Shown: positions 1-5,616, counted from the first letter of the stretch. The stretch: DNA of 21,430 bases from a virus (IMGVR_UViG_3300010885_058168:1-21430), one strand, 5' to 3'. The notes: generated from the letters alone by a model not told the origin. Translations and numbers: made by a program.

Positions 1-1
1 C

Positions 2-199
2 CGAGATGGTGGAGTTGTACACGTGACTCTTACATCAACAACAGATCCGTACACCTCACTCAAGTCAGGCAGCCGAGGAGTTCTTCTCCGTGAGTTCTCT
101 GATTCAGTTCTTGTAAAATGGGAAGATGGATCGAGTTTGAAACTCATTCGTTATGAAGATCATTGGACTGAAAGCTGGCCGTGGGAATTAGGTACCTGA
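2..199 (+). CDS. DUF4314-like protein, 5' end outside window
   Basis: An open frame enters from the left edge and gives about 65 residues before TGA at 197-199. The visible part has the DUF4314 pattern: a DPYTSLKSGSRG segment (a DP-Y, then G-x-x-G turn), then VKWEDGSSLKLI (the W-[DE]-[ND]-G-S/R-x-L core), ending with a Trp-rich tail. DUF4314 is a small beta-rich domain common in actinobacteria and their phages, function unknown. The frame is read from codon 2 of the window, so the true start lies upstream. The stop codon is the TGA inside promoter P1 (TGATATAAT), so gene end and next promoter share bases. The family call rests on motif recall, not a search. Confidence 0.75.
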   Translation, partial: RDGGVVHVTLTSTTDPYTSLKSGSRGVLLREFSDSVLVKWEDGSSLKLIRYEDHWTESWPWELGT

Positions 200-214
200 T
201 ATAATAGATCCATA
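194..214 (+). promoter_or_regulatory. Extended -10 promoter P1
   Basis: ACCTGATATAATAGATCCAT. -10 TATAAT at 200-205 with TG at 197-198; predicted transcript start near 212, about 36 nt before the ATG at 248. No -35 hexamer resembling TTGACA is visible at the usual spacing. First of 27 near-identical elements. Confidence 0.85.
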
Positions 215-247
215 CGCAAGTTCACAACGACGGAAACGGAGAACAAC

Positions 248-523
248 ATGGATGTAGATAACCCAAACTACTCGATGTACACCAATCAAGGCAATCAAGC
301 TGTAGCAAGGCGAGTGCGCACAGCAGTCAAGGCAATCCGTTATGGATTAGTGACTGACATCGACGATGTTGTGAAGATGACAGAAGCTATCTTCACCTCA
401 GTCGAGAAGATCCACCCCGAGGTCTACGACACTGAACCACGAGAGATGATCCGCCAAATGATCTTTACAGCGTGTCAGCAGCACACTGGAATCTATTCAG
501 AAGATCTGCTGCAGCGCTTCTAG
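248..523 (+). CDS. Hypothetical 91-aa protein
   Basis: The start is ATG 248, preceded by GACGGAAACGGAGAA as ribosome-binding region. The 91-residue product is mostly helical in appearance, with a basic stretch near residues 21-31 (ARRVRTAVKAIR) and an acidic middle (TDIDDVV). There is one Cys and no membrane segment. It is monocistronic under P1 and is followed by P2 twelve bases after its stop. No family is recognised. Position in the array of single-promoter small genes suggests an early accessory role, which is inference only. Confidence 0.8.
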   Translation: MDVDNPNYSMYTNQGNQAVARRVRTAVKAIRYGLVTDIDDVVKMTEAIFTSVEKIHPEVYDTEPREMIRQMIFTACQQHTGIYSEDLLQRF

Positions 524-534
524 CGCCAACAGGT

Positions 535-555
535 ACCTGATATAATAGATACATA
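535..555 (+). promoter_or_regulatory. Extended -10 promoter P2
   Basis: ACCTGATATAATAGATACAT; -10 at 541-546. Preceded by AGGT, so AGGTACCT forms an 8-bp palindrome at its left edge. Leader to ATG 588 is about 35 nt, with no clear hairpin. Confidence 0.85.
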
Positions 556-587
556 AGCAAGTCCAACCACGACGGAACGAGGAACTC

Positions 588-851
588 ATGACGGAATTGA
601 ACAGCGTACTACTTGGAACATTCGCAGCAGACGAGATCATGCAGATGGCAGATCGTCAGATGCATGGCGAGCTGCACATCGCAGTTTCCGAACAGCTCGT
701 AAACATCATCGACGAAGAGATCGAGATCAGTGACGCACTGCGTGCACTTGACAAGAACGTAGTTATCAACGCAGCAGTTGAGAAGTTCCGAGAGATGTTC
801 TCTGAGCTGCTTGATGAATGCTTTGAGTATCACCTTGAGGACGAAGCGTAA
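588..851 (+). CDS. Hypothetical acidic 87-aa protein
   Basis: ATG 588 follows GACGGAACGAGGAA at good spacing. The product is strongly acidic, with EEIEISDALRALDKN in the middle and a C-terminal EDEA, and looks mainly helical. It has a single Cys (in DECFEYH) and no membrane segment or recognised domain. It is the only gene of the P2 unit. A 146-codon frame on the opposite strand across the same bases is rejected because it has no ribosome-binding site and reads through P3 and P4. Confidence 0.8.
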   Translation: MTELNSVLLGTFAADEIMQMADRQMHGELHIAVSEQLVNIIDEEIEISDALRALDKNVVINAAVEKFREMFSELLDECFEYHLEDEA

Positions 852-863
852 CTCGTCACAAGC

Positions 864-884
864 ACCTGATATAATAGATCTATC
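864..884 (+). promoter_or_regulatory. Extended -10 promoter P3 (no gene behind it)
   Basis: ACCTGATATAATAGATCTATCA; -10 at 870-875, start near 882. The next 140 bases up to P4 contain no frame longer than about 8 codons with a ribosome-binding site, but they fold (see ncRNA at 882-1010). Confidence 0.82.
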
Positions 885-1010
885 AAGCAAACTGAATAGC
901 GGAAAGCATGGGTGCTGGACACCAGCTAAGTTAGGCGGAACATGTGCCGAACAGATACCTGCTAAGACAGAGGTCAGACTTCCGAAGATCACCGCAGCCC
1001 ATGCTTCCCC
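882..1010 (+). ncRNA. Candidate structured small RNA from P3
   Basis: The transcript expected from P3 carries AAGCATGGG (904-912) and CCCATGCTT (998-1006), a perfect 9-bp pairing. It extends inward by TGC/GCA (913-915 with 994-996, one bulged G) and outward by GG/CC (901-902 with 1007-1008). The stem closes a loop of about 78 nt with internal arms: GCTGG-ACA-CCAGC at 914-926, an imperfect arm near 930-952, and a weak CTT-CCG-AAG arm near 979-987. The overall shape is a multi-branched closed RNA. The segment has its own promoter and is bounded by P4. It is not a tRNA: there is no T-loop or CCA. Function is unknown; the RNA call is inference from structure plus absence of a gene. Confidence 0.5.
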
Positions 1011-1023
1011 CGCTTGAAAGTCG

Positions 1024-1044
1024 ACCTGATATAATAGATCTATC
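1024..1044 (+). promoter_or_regulatory. Extended -10 promoter P4
   Basis: ACCTGATATAATAGATCTATCA; -10 at 1030-1035. P4 and P5 stand in tandem 78 bp apart ahead of the first WGR gene. The only frame between them is an 8-codon ATG at 1081 ending in the TGA of P5. Confidence 0.8.
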
Positions 1045-1101
1045 AGCACGCACGATGGAATCCAAAAGATCGGAAACTAAATGCGAGCTGCCGTCAGGGC
1101 A

Positions 1102-1122
1102 ACCTGATATAATAGAACTACA
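1102..1122 (+). promoter_or_regulatory. Extended -10 promoter P5
   Basis: ACCTGATATAATAGAACTAC; -10 at 1108-1113. The downstream tail departs from the consensus ATCTATCA. Leader to ATG 1163 is about 43 nt and ends with ACGACGGAAGGA. Confidence 0.83.
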
Positions 1123-1162
1123 AGCACGACAACGTAAGATCCCAACGACGGAAGGATACGCC

Positions 1163-1405
1163 ATGACAACAAAATGGTGCCTATTGAAAGTTAGCGACGG
1201 AGACCGCGGCGCTAATGGCAAGAAGAAGGTCTACGAAGTAGTAATCACCGGAACCACGGTGACGATGAGCTGGGGCATGGCAGAGAAGCCAAGTCGTCAG
1301 ACCAAGGTGATGACGTTCGCAACTGAAGGACGTGCACGCCAGGAAGCTCTCTCAAAGGTTTGGGAGAAGCAAGGAACTGGGTACGAGTTAGCGTACTCAG
1401 TCTAA
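1163..1405 (+). CDS. WGR-domain protein, copy 1
   Basis: This 80-residue protein is little more than one WGR domain (PF05406 type). It has W-C-L-L-K near the start, then DG-x-x-G-A-N-GKKKVYEV, VTMSWGMAEK around residues 38-47 (WGM in place of the name-giving WGR), and a C-terminal GYELAYSV. WGR domains occur in PARPs, where they contact DNA, and in some bacterial proteins; free-standing phage versions have no known function. ATG 1163 is chosen over an upstream GTG at 944 because the latter would read through two promoters, and because ACGACGGAAGGA sits just before 1163. Paralogues lie at 10386-10628 and 14076-14315. A hairpin follows at 1416-1447. Confidence 0.88.
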   Translation: MTTKWCLLKVSDGDRGANGKKKVYEVVITGTTVTMSWGMAEKPSRQTKVMTFATEGRARQEALSKVWEKQGTGYELAYSV

Positions 1406-1415
1406 GTTCTCCCCA

Positions 1416-1447
1416 GCGGTGCGGTCAGCGAGAGTTGGCCGCACTGC
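1416..1447 (+). terminator. Hairpin after WGR copy 1
   Basis: GCGGTGCGGTCAGC pairs with GTTGGCCGCACTGC around a GAGA loop, about 14 bp with four G-U pairs. No T-run follows. The hairpin after WGR copy 2 (10639-10670) is clearly related in sequence, so gene and hairpin seem to have been duplicated together. Confidence 0.6.
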
Positions 1448-1461
1448 ACTCTTCCCAATAG

Positions 1462-1482
1462 ACCTGATATAATAGATCTATA
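1462..1482 (+). promoter_or_regulatory. Extended -10 promoter P6
   Basis: ACCTGATATAATAGATCTATAA; -10 at 1468-1473; leader about 27 nt to ATG 1507. One of three copies (P6, P7, P12) with the CTATAAGCA tail. Confidence 0.85.
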
Positions 1483-1506
1483 AGCAAACGACGGAAGGAC
1501 AGCGAC

Positions 1507-1818
1507 ATGCGGAATCTACAAGCGCAAAGCGCGATTCGATTAGAAGACAACATGAACGTTGTAATCACGATGGCAGCTCTGGAAGAGTTCGTCCGTGACA
1601 ACATCAAGTTCATCACGCACTTGTCAGACGCAAGTTTCATTGCGGTGAACAACCACGACACTCTCAAACTCTTCACCGTGACGTACGCGTTGCCACAGGA
1701 TCAATGCGGTGATTGCGTGAGCAGCACAGACGAAGAACTCTCAGATGAGCTGTGCAGCACACACGTCAACTCAGAGGACGTTTGGTATGAGTACACGGAG
1801 ATCTACTATTACCAATAG
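1507..1818 (+). CDS. Hypothetical 103-aa protein
   Basis: ATG 1507 follows GACGGAAGGACAGCGAC. The N-terminal half is helical (residues 15-45, with VVITMAALEEFVRDNIKF). Residues 66-85 hold three Cys (QCGDC and ELC) in an acidic Ser/Asp/Glu-rich stretch. The end is aromatic (WYEYTEIYYYQ). An internal ATG at 1552 (MNVVITMA) has no ribosome-binding site of the usual type. No family is recognised. It is alone under P6, followed by the small hairpin at 1823-1835 and by P7. Confidence 0.78.
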   Translation: MRNLQAQSAIRLEDNMNVVITMAALEEFVRDNIKFITHLSDASFIAVNNHDTLKLFTVTYALPQDQCGDCVSSTDEELSDELCSTHVNSEDVWYEYTEIYYYQ

Positions 1819-1822
1819 GTGT

Positions 1823-1835
1823 GACCTTCTAGGTC
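1823..1835 (+). terminator. Small hairpin before P7
   Basis: GACCT-TCT-AGGTC, a 5-bp stem with a 3-nt loop immediately 5' of P7. Weak and without a T-run. It may limit read-through or be incidental. Confidence 0.3.
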
Positions 1836-1836
1836 G

Positions 1837-1857
1837 ACCTGATATAATAGATCTATA
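1837..1857 (+). promoter_or_regulatory. Extended -10 promoter P7
   Basis: ACCTGATATAATAGATCTATAA; -10 at 1843-1848; leader about 27 nt to ATG 1882. It drives the two-gene unit 1882-2046 and 2058-2282. Confidence 0.85.
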
Positions 1858-1881
1858 AGCAAACGACGGAAGGAATCCATC

Positions 1882-2046
1882 ATGACACATTTATTCACAC
1901 GCGGTAACGCCGCACACTGCGCTCACTGCGGAAACGACACTGCGTTCCCATTCGCATTAGTCTCACTTGGCTACAAGGTCTGGGCATGCGACCAGGCTTG
2001 CGCGCGAGCATTCATCAAGTCACTCACAACAGCACACTCACACTAA
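1882..2046 (+). CDS. Small zinc-finger-like protein, 54 aa
   Basis: ATG 1882 is preceded by ACGACGGAAGGAATCCATC, the standard leader of this region. The 54-residue product contains CAHC (residues 13-16) and CDQAC (residues 36-40), two Cys pairs about 20 residues apart. This is the layout of a small treble-clef or zinc-ribbon fold, flanked by several His. It resembles short zinc-binding proteins of the MYM/FCS kind in spacing, but I do not assign a family. Eleven bases separate it from the next gene, so the two are cotranscribed from P7. No catalytic motif is visible. Confidence 0.75.
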   Translation: MTHLFTRGNAAHCAHCGNDTAFPFALVSLGYKVWACDQACARAFIKSLTTAHSH

Positions 2047-2057
2047 AGGAGATCCAC

Positions 2058-2282
2058 ATGGATTCATACACATTCGCAATCAAGTTCACCACTGAGTACG
2101 TCGACGTCCGCATCAATAGCGACTTTGAGTTCTACGCAACTCTGCAACAGCTCGCGATCTTTGCACTTGCAGTTGTTCTGCTACGCGGACGCAAGCTCAT
2201 CAAGGAAGCAATCGCAAGTCGTCGAGTTACCAAGCGCGCGGCAGCAATCGACGAGATTCCCGTCATTGACGATTGGGCGTAA
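2058..2282 (+). CDS. Small protein with one hydrophobic segment, 74 aa
   Basis: ATG 2058 follows AAAGGAGATCCAC, a near-perfect Shine-Dalgarno sequence. A longer frame from 1986 overlaps the zinc-finger gene and is rejected. Residues 29-43 (LQQLAIFALAVVLLR) are hydrophobic and could form one membrane segment or an amphipathic helix. The rest is basic (KRAAAI, SRRVTKR) with an acidic end (DDWA). By charge, a membrane protein would have its C-terminus in the cytoplasm. No family is recognised. Confidence 0.75.
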   Translation: MDSYTFAIKFTTEYVDVRINSDFEFYATLQQLAIFALAVVLLRGRKLIKEAIASRRVTKRAAAIDEIPVIDDWA

Positions 2283-2311
2283 GGTGCAGCTCAACTTTGG
2301 CAAATGCACCT
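2282..2311 (+). terminator. Hairpin overlapping P8
   Basis: AGGTGCA (2282-2288) pairs with TGCACCT (2305-2311) across a 16-nt loop. The right arm includes the ACCT of promoter P8, so a terminator-like stem and the next promoter share bases. Confidence 0.4.
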
Positions 2312-2328
2312 GATATAATAGATCTATC
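2308..2328 (+). promoter_or_regulatory. Extended -10 promoter P8
   Basis: ACCTGATATAATAGATCTATCA; -10 at 2314-2319; leader about 33 nt to ATG 2359. Confidence 0.85.
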
Positions 2329-2358
2329 AGCAAGTACAAACGACGGAAAGAGGATGCC

Positions 2359-2631
2359 ATGTTGGAACTCACAAAGATCGAAGGTCGCACAGCAAAGTGC
2401 GGCTGCGGCAAGACTGCATCATCAACAGACGAGAACCTACCGTTCTTCAAGTACCTAGGCGAAGGTTCATACGACGCTACAGAGATCTGTGGCACATGCG
2501 GATTCCATGAGGTCGTACATCAAGAGATCAACCCATCAACTGGTCGCGCAGGAGTTACTGACCACGCATTCACTGCTCGCGGTGATGTTGGATTCGACAG
2601 CTTCTACTGTGGCTGCAAAGGATGGAACTAG
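2359..2631 (+). CDS. Cys-rich zinc-ribbon-like protein, 90 aa
   Basis: ATG 2359 follows GACGGAAAGAGGATGCC. An ATG at 2354 lies in another frame and is not used. The protein has CGCG at residues 14-17, CGTCGFHEVVH around residues 45-55, and YCGCKGW close to the C-terminus. That gives six Cys plus His in metal-binding arrangement and suggests one or two structural zinc sites. No enzyme motif or membrane segment is seen. It is the only gene under P8. It is one of at least eight small Cys-pair proteins in the window; nucleic-acid or protein binding would be usual for such folds, but this is inference. Confidence 0.82.
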   Translation: MLELTKIEGRTAKCGCGKTASSTDENLPFFKYLGEGSYDATEICGTCGFHEVVHQEINPSTGRAGVTDHAFTARGDVGFDSFYCGCKGWN

Positions 2632-2657
2632 CATCAATGCGGTCAGCGTCAAGTAGC

Positions 2658-2678
2658 ACCTGATATAATAGACTTATC
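2658..2678 (+). promoter_or_regulatory. Extended -10 promoter P9
   Basis: ACCTGATATAATAGACTTATCA; -10 at 2664-2669; leader about 29 nt to ATG 2705. It drives three genes (2705-3408). Confidence 0.85.
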
Positions 2679-2704
2679 AACAACCACGACGGAAGGATAA
2701 AGCT

Positions 2705-3025
2705 ATGGCTTTACTAATCACAGACGGAAACGCCTTCTCAATCATTGGCGCAGGAACCAAGGAGCTCAAGCGACTTGGACGCCGCGACGAGGTTGAAGCG
2801 TTCACAGCAGAGATGACTGCTGGAGACTACGACCACCTGCTGCGCACTGTAGTCAAGTGGTTCCCTGACGCAACAACTGCTGCGGAAGATAGCGACGACG
2901 ATAGCATGTGCGGGAACTGCTGCACTGCGTATGATGACGCAGACAATCTTCGGTCAATCACGGAGACAGGGTACTGCGTAGACTGCTGCTACCTCGACGA
3001 CACGGAGGACGACGAAGATGAGTAA
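2705..3025 (+). CDS. Hypothetical protein with C-terminal Cys pairs, 106 aa
   Basis: ATG 2705 follows ACGACGGAAGGATAAAGCT. Residues 1-60 form a compact basic/helical part (GTKELKRLGRRDEVEAF). The acidic second half carries CGNCC (near residue 69) and CVDCC (near residue 91), consistent with one zinc-ribbon-like site. It ends in a run of Asp/Glu (DDTEDDEDE). The N-terminal portion looks like a family I have met in actinophages, but no function is attached. It is first of the three genes under P9 and overlaps the next gene by 8 bases. Confidence 0.82.
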   Translation: MALLITDGNAFSIIGAGTKELKRLGRRDEVEAFTAEMTAGDYDHLLRTVVKWFPDATTAAEDSDDDSMCGNCCTAYDDADNLRSITETGYCVDCCYLDDTEDDEDE

Positions 3026-3212
3026 TACTCCAAAGAAGAATGCGGCTGCTGGCATCTGGCAGATTGTTGACGTACACACAGGCGAGGTGTTCATCAAGTT
3101 TCGAGCCCGCAAGCGCGCGGACGTGCAGCGACAGCTTCACGTCGTATCCATTGGATTGAAGAAGCCTCTCACAGACATCGAGGCAATCTATCTCACAGAC
3201 TGGGAGGACTAA
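3018..3212 (+). CDS. Hypothetical 64-aa protein
   Basis: ATG 3018 overlaps the 3' end of the previous gene by 8 bases, a coupling arrangement, with GACGACGAAGATG upstream. The product is basic in the middle (FRARKRADVQRQL, residues 27-39) and acidic at the end (DIEAIYLTDWED). The early stretch GIWQIVDVHTGEVFIKF looks like a beta hairpin. There is no Cys and no membrane segment. It is the middle gene of the P9 unit. No family is recognised. Confidence 0.72.
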   Translation: MSNTPKKNAAAGIWQIVDVHTGEVFIKFRARKRADVQRQLHVVSIGLKKPLTDIEAIYLTDWED

Positions 3213-3216
3213 CAAC

Positions 3217-3408
3217 ATGAGTCGAACAGACGCACACACACCCTTCAAGCACGTCAAGGCAGACACTCCCTGGCATGCAGCACGCAAACATTTTGCGAAG
3301 AGCGCACGTTGCAGTGAGAACTGCGGCCACTGCGGTGGAGGTCGAAAGACCATGGATCCACGAGCACGACGCAATCGCGAAGCTATGCGCTTTGAGCGTG
3401 TGGCATAG
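3217..3408 (+). CDS. Basic Cys-motif protein, 63 aa
   Basis: ATG 3217 follows GGGAGGACTAACAAC. The product is strongly basic (KHVKADTPWHAARKHFAK, RARRNREAMRFERV) and contains CSENCGHCGGG (residues 32-42), three Cys in C-x3-C-x2-C. With nearby His it could hold one zinc or form a knuckle. The charge suggests nucleic-acid binding; this is inference. It is third and last of the P9 unit, with its stop three bases before the first base of P10. Confidence 0.74.
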   Translation: MSRTDAHTPFKHVKADTPWHAARKHFAKSARCSENCGHCGGGRKTMDPRARRNREAMRFERVA

Positions 3409-3409
3409 C

Positions 3410-3430
3410 ACCTGATATAATAGATCCATC
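3410..3430 (+). promoter_or_regulatory. Extended -10 promoter P10 with 5' hairpin
   Basis: ACCTGATATAATAGATCCATC; -10 at 3416-3421, start near 3428. The leader opens with CGCCAC-AATTCC-GTGGCG (3430-3447), a 6-bp stem right at the RNA 5' end. It drives 3468-4242. Confidence 0.85.
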
Positions 3431-3467
3431 GCCACAATTCCGTGGCGCACGACGGAAGGACTACATC

Positions 3468-3695
3468 ATGACTGATGCAGCAACTTACATTGAAGACACT
3501 TACGGTACGCTACGCGGCAAGACAATCGCTCACGTTCGTCCAATGAAGGACGAAGAGATGACGCTCTTTGGTTGGACTCCACGATACGGTTCAACGCCGA
3601 TGATCATCATCCTGGACGATGGCACTGCAATCATTCCTTCAAGTGATCCTGAAGGCAACGAGGCAGGGCATCTCTTTGTGGAGGCGACCGAATGA
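3468..3695 (+). CDS. Hypothetical 75-aa protein
   Basis: ATG 3468 follows ACGACGGAAGGACTACATC. The sequence alternates in a way typical of beta strands (TIAHVRPM, PMIIILDDGTAIIPSSD), with a conserved-looking LDDGT turn near residue 50. It lacks Cys. Similar small all-beta proteins in actinobacteria carry this DDGT-x-x-x-P-S-x-D pattern, but I cannot name the family. It is first of the three-gene P10 unit, and its TGA overlaps the next ATG (ATGA). Confidence 0.78.
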   Translation: MTDAATYIEDTYGTLRGKTIAHVRPMKDEEMTLFGWTPRYGSTPMIIILDDGTAIIPSSDPEGNEAGHLFVEATE

Positions 3696-3931
3696 TTAAG
3701 AGACAAGTTCACTACTTCGCGCTTGATGGCAGCTATGGTCATGCGGATGGAATCAATCTCATCGAGACTGACAAGTGGCAGGAGGCAGAATGGGATCTCA
3801 TCGAGACAGCTCCTGACTGCGACCGTGCGGCGTTCGCCTTGGACATCGCCGAGTTCGTTCGACTAGGACGTCCTGATGACTTCTGGACTGACGACTTTAA
3901 GATCACTCCACGATACCGAGGTGCGCGATGA
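3692..3931 (+). CDS. Hypothetical 79-aa protein
   Basis: ATG 3692 overlaps the upstream stop by four bases (ATGA), so translation is probably coupled. The protein is acidic and aromatic, with several Trp and Asp. It begins with a short basic strand (MIKRQVHYFALDG), has a helical centre (DCDRAAFALDIAEFVRLG, residues 42-59), and ends basic (PRYRGAR). No domain is recognised. It is the second gene of the P10 unit and overlaps the next gene by four bases. Confidence 0.76.
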   Translation: MIKRQVHYFALDGSYGHADGINLIETDKWQEAEWDLIETAPDCDRAAFALDIAEFVRLGRPDDFWTDDFKITPRYRGAR

Positions 3932-4242
3932 CTAAAAGCTATGTAGTGTATGAACCAGAAGTACAGCTCTCCCTTGACGACATGCGACTGCTCATCTGGG
4001 GCTTCAACGCCAGCAATGAAGTCTCATGCTGGACGAGCCTCTCTCGTAAGCACGACTACGTTGAAGGTGACAAGATCACTCTGCGAGGCGCGAACGCAAA
4101 GCTGCATGCAGTTGTCATCATAAATGATGACGACGGTGTGCTAGTCGATCTCAGCGGCAAGTTCGAGCTGGATGGTCTGCGGTACAACACGCTACTTGAC
4201 TTGGACACTGGCGAAGTATCGTTTGTCACTGTCACAGACTAA
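3928..4242 (+). CDS. Hypothetical 104-aa protein
   Basis: ATG 3928 uses an ATGA overlap with the previous gene. The protein looks beta-rich, with strands VVIINDDDGVLVDLSG and LLDLDTGEVSFVTVTD near the C-terminus. It has one Cys (SCW). There is no signal peptide or membrane segment, and no family is recognised. It is third in the P10 unit. The last base of its TAA (4242) is the A that opens promoter P11. Confidence 0.77.
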   Translation: MTKSYVVYEPEVQLSLDDMRLLIWGFNASNEVSCWTSLSRKHDYVEGDKITLRGANAKLHAVVIINDDDGVLVDLSGKFELDGLRYNTLLDLDTGEVSFVTVTD

Positions 4243-4262
4243 CCTGATATAATAGATACATA
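4242..4262 (+). promoter_or_regulatory. Extended -10 promoter P11
   Basis: ACCTGATATAATAGATACAT; -10 at 4248-4253; leader about 35 nt to ATG 4295. Its first base is the last base of the preceding stop codon. Confidence 0.85.
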
Positions 4263-4294
4263 AGCACGAACCACGACAACGGAAAGAGGACGCC

Positions 4295-4510
4295 ATGACA
4301 AATGGACAAACTTCAGAGAATGACAATAATCTTCTCACAACCTACACAATCGAAGATCTGCACAATGACATCAAGTATGCGGCAGGAACAGACGACATCG
4401 AGATTAACATCACAGATGACGTTCTTGCTCAGCTCAAAAGTGACATCGCAGATGCGATACAGCAAGTCCTTGGAGACTTCATCGACAACGATGGGCGCTA
4501 CCTCAAGTAG
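4295..4510 (+). CDS. Hypothetical acidic 71-aa protein
   Basis: ATG 4295 follows ACGGAAAGAGGACGCC. The product is acidic. After a polar N-terminus (about 13 residues rich in Asn and Ser), it has the helix-like stretches IEDLHNDIKYAA and DDVLAQLKSDIADAIQQVL. There is no Cys and no membrane segment. An overlapping frame from 4302 reads basic and runs into P12, so it is a shadow. It is a single gene under P11. No family is recognised. Confidence 0.74.
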   Translation: MTNGQTSENDNNLLTTYTIEDLHNDIKYAAGTDDIEINITDDVLAQLKSDIADAIQQVLGDFIDNDGRYLK

Positions 4511-4525
4511 CGTCGTGTCGCATGT

Positions 4526-4546
4526 ACCTGATATAATAGATCTATA
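4526..4546 (+). promoter_or_regulatory. Extended -10 promoter P12
   Basis: ACCTGATATAATAGATCTATAA; -10 at 4532-4537; leader about 32 nt to ATG 4576. It drives 4576-4860 and 4865-5116. Confidence 0.85.
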
Positions 4547-4575
4547 AGCACGTTCCTACGACGGAAGGAAACCAC

Positions 4576-4860
4576 ATGAACAATCAGTGGACAAAGGTAC
4601 AACAGAATCTCAGCCTGATTGCAGCCACCAAACTTGGTGATGAATGGCTGAGCGAAGACATGGTCAAGCTCACCTTGATGAAGGAAGCTGGCAAGTCAAT
4701 CACAGAGATCGCAGAGACTCTCAATCGCTCGTACTACGCGGTTGCTACTCGTCTTCAAACAGTCGGACTCTCTACTCCACGTCAGAGCAAGCCTGCCGCA
4801 AAGGTTGAGCTGCCGCCAGCATGCGGACGCTGCTTCACCATCCATCGAGGAGAGTGCTAA
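4576..4860 (+). CDS. HTH DNA-binding protein with C-terminal Cys motif, 94 aa
   Basis: ATG 4576 follows ACGACGGAAGGAAACCAC. Residues 24-65 read as a Myb/SANT- or GcrA-like helix-turn-helix: WLSEDMVKLTLMKEAGKSIT then EIAETLNRSYYAVATRLQ, the typical I-A-x-x-L-x-R-S-x-x-A-V-x-x-R-L recognition pattern. The tail CGRCFTIHRGEC has three Cys and a His that could bind zinc. It probably acts as a DNA-binding regulator in the cytoplasm; the target is unknown. Given its place among 27 identical promoters, it is one candidate to act on them (inference). It is cotranscribed with the next gene, four bases downstream. Confidence 0.8.
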   Translation: MNNQWTKVQQNLSLIAATKLGDEWLSEDMVKLTLMKEAGKSITEIAETLNRSYYAVATRLQTVGLSTPRQSKPAAKVELPPACGRCFTIHRGEC

Positions 4861-4864
4861 TGCG

Positions 4865-5116
4865 ATGACAGACTCAGTTCTCGGTGAGCGAGCTGCGGTG
4901 GCGTTAGTCACCTCAGTTCGTTCACTACACGATAGTCCATTGGCGAACTCAAAACAGCTCAGAGACTTGTTCCATTCGTACGTTGAGGAACTGTCACCCG
5001 ATGAACTTGTCAACATGACTTACGCTCTAGTCATCATGGCAGCTAACCCCATGGACGACGAAGACCTACGTTTGTTTGCGGTGCAGCTGCTAGATGAAGA
5101 TCAGATGGGTACCTGA
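4865..5116 (+). CDS. Hypothetical helical 83-aa protein
   Basis: The start is ATG 4865, five bases after the previous stop, with GGAGAGTGC upstream. A longer frame from 4742 is rejected because it lies inside the HTH gene. The product is helical throughout and acidic in the second half (EELSPDELVNMTYALVIMAA). Its stop TGA (5114-5116) is the TGA of promoter P13, so the gene end and the extended -10 box are the same bases. No family is recognised. Confidence 0.74.
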   Translation: MTDSVLGERAAVALVTSVRSLHDSPLANSKQLRDLFHSYVEELSPDELVNMTYALVIMAANPMDDEDLRLFAVQLLDEDQMGT

Positions 5117-5131
5117 TATAATAGATTTATC
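5111..5131 (+). promoter_or_regulatory. Extended -10 promoter P13
   Basis: ACCTGATATAATAGATTTATCA; -10 at 5117-5122; leader about 25 nt to ATG 5154. It contains the stop codon of the preceding gene. Confidence 0.85.
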
Positions 5132-5153
5132 ACCACGACGCTAGGAGATCCAA

Positions 5154-5390
5154 ATGACGGAAATTCAGATTGACAGTAACGAAGCGCTAGACGTACTTGA
5201 CAATGGCTACGATCACCTGATGATCCTCGAGCTAGAGGACGACTATGGCACAGTAAAGTTGCCAGTCCGCCAGTCAGAGTCAGATGCTCTCTTGAAGAAG
5301 CACGAGGCACGCGGTGCAGTATGGTCAGACTTCGACCACGCATGCGCCTGCGACTGCGACTACATGCAGAAGGCAAACGCAGAGTTCTAG
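5154..5390 (+). CDS. Hypothetical 78-aa protein with Cys cluster
   Basis: ATG 5154 follows GCTAGGAGATCCAA, a stronger Shine-Dalgarno than the usual GACGGAAGGA. The product is acidic (ELEDDYGTVKLPV, residues 28-40), with a C-terminal CACDCDYM. Three Cys in C-x-C-x-C near residues 65-69, next to a His, might form a metal site or a redox motif. No family is recognised. It is the only gene under P13. The next 61 bases to P14 show no gene and no convincing hairpin. Confidence 0.77.
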   Translation: MTEIQIDSNEALDVLDNGYDHLMILELEDDYGTVKLPVRQSESDALLKKHEARGAVWSDFDHACACDCDYMQKANAEF

Positions 5391-5451
5391 AAGATCTTTG
5401 CTTAAGCTAAATGCGAAGTAGTAAGTCCAAGGACACGTTCTACTCGATAGT

Positions 5452-5472
5452 ACCTGATATAATAGATTTATC
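5452..5472 (+). promoter_or_regulatory. Extended -10 promoter P14
   Basis: ACCTGATATAATAGATTTATCA; -10 at 5458-5463; leader about 27 nt. It drives a run of five genes (5497-7030). Confidence 0.85.
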
Positions 5473-5496
5473 AAGCAATAACGAAAGACGGAAACG

Positions 5497-5616
5497 ATGA
5501 AACCAAAAGAGAAGATGATGGACGTAACGAGCAGGTACTCAGATCACGAGATCTGCAAGGCGCGCTTCATCGCGACGTATCTTACCTGGTGGACAATCGG
5601 CTTCGTCACCAACTAA
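5497..5616 (+). CDS. Small 39-aa protein with C-terminal hydrophobic stretch
   Basis: ATG 5497 follows AAAGACGGAAACG. The spacing is short, and an in-frame ATG at 5515 is an alternative. The 39-residue product starts basic (MKPKEKMMDVTSRY) and ends in a Trp-rich hydrophobic segment (FIATYLTWWTIGFVTN) that could insert in the membrane or pack against another protein. It lies between P14 and the DUF3846 gene, which starts 26 bases later with its own AAAGGAGAA. It is supported by its position behind a promoter; coding status is less sure than for neighbours. Confidence 0.55.
   Translation: MKPKEKMMDVTSRYSDHEICKARFIATYLTWWTIGFVTN

Noticed and set aside
882-1010. tRNA or tmRNA
   Set aside because: The closed stem is longer than an acceptor stem, and there is no T-loop, anticodon arm of proper size or CCA; no tRNA was seen elsewhere in the window.
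609-1049. 146-codon frame on the - strand
   Set aside because: No ribosome-binding site, crosses promoters P3 and P4 in reverse, and is antisense to a well-supported gene and the candidate RNA.
944-1405. Longer N-terminus for WGR copy 1 from GTG 944
   Set aside because: It would translate through promoters P4 and P5. The other two copies start at the equivalent ATG, and ACGACGGAAGGA supports 1163.
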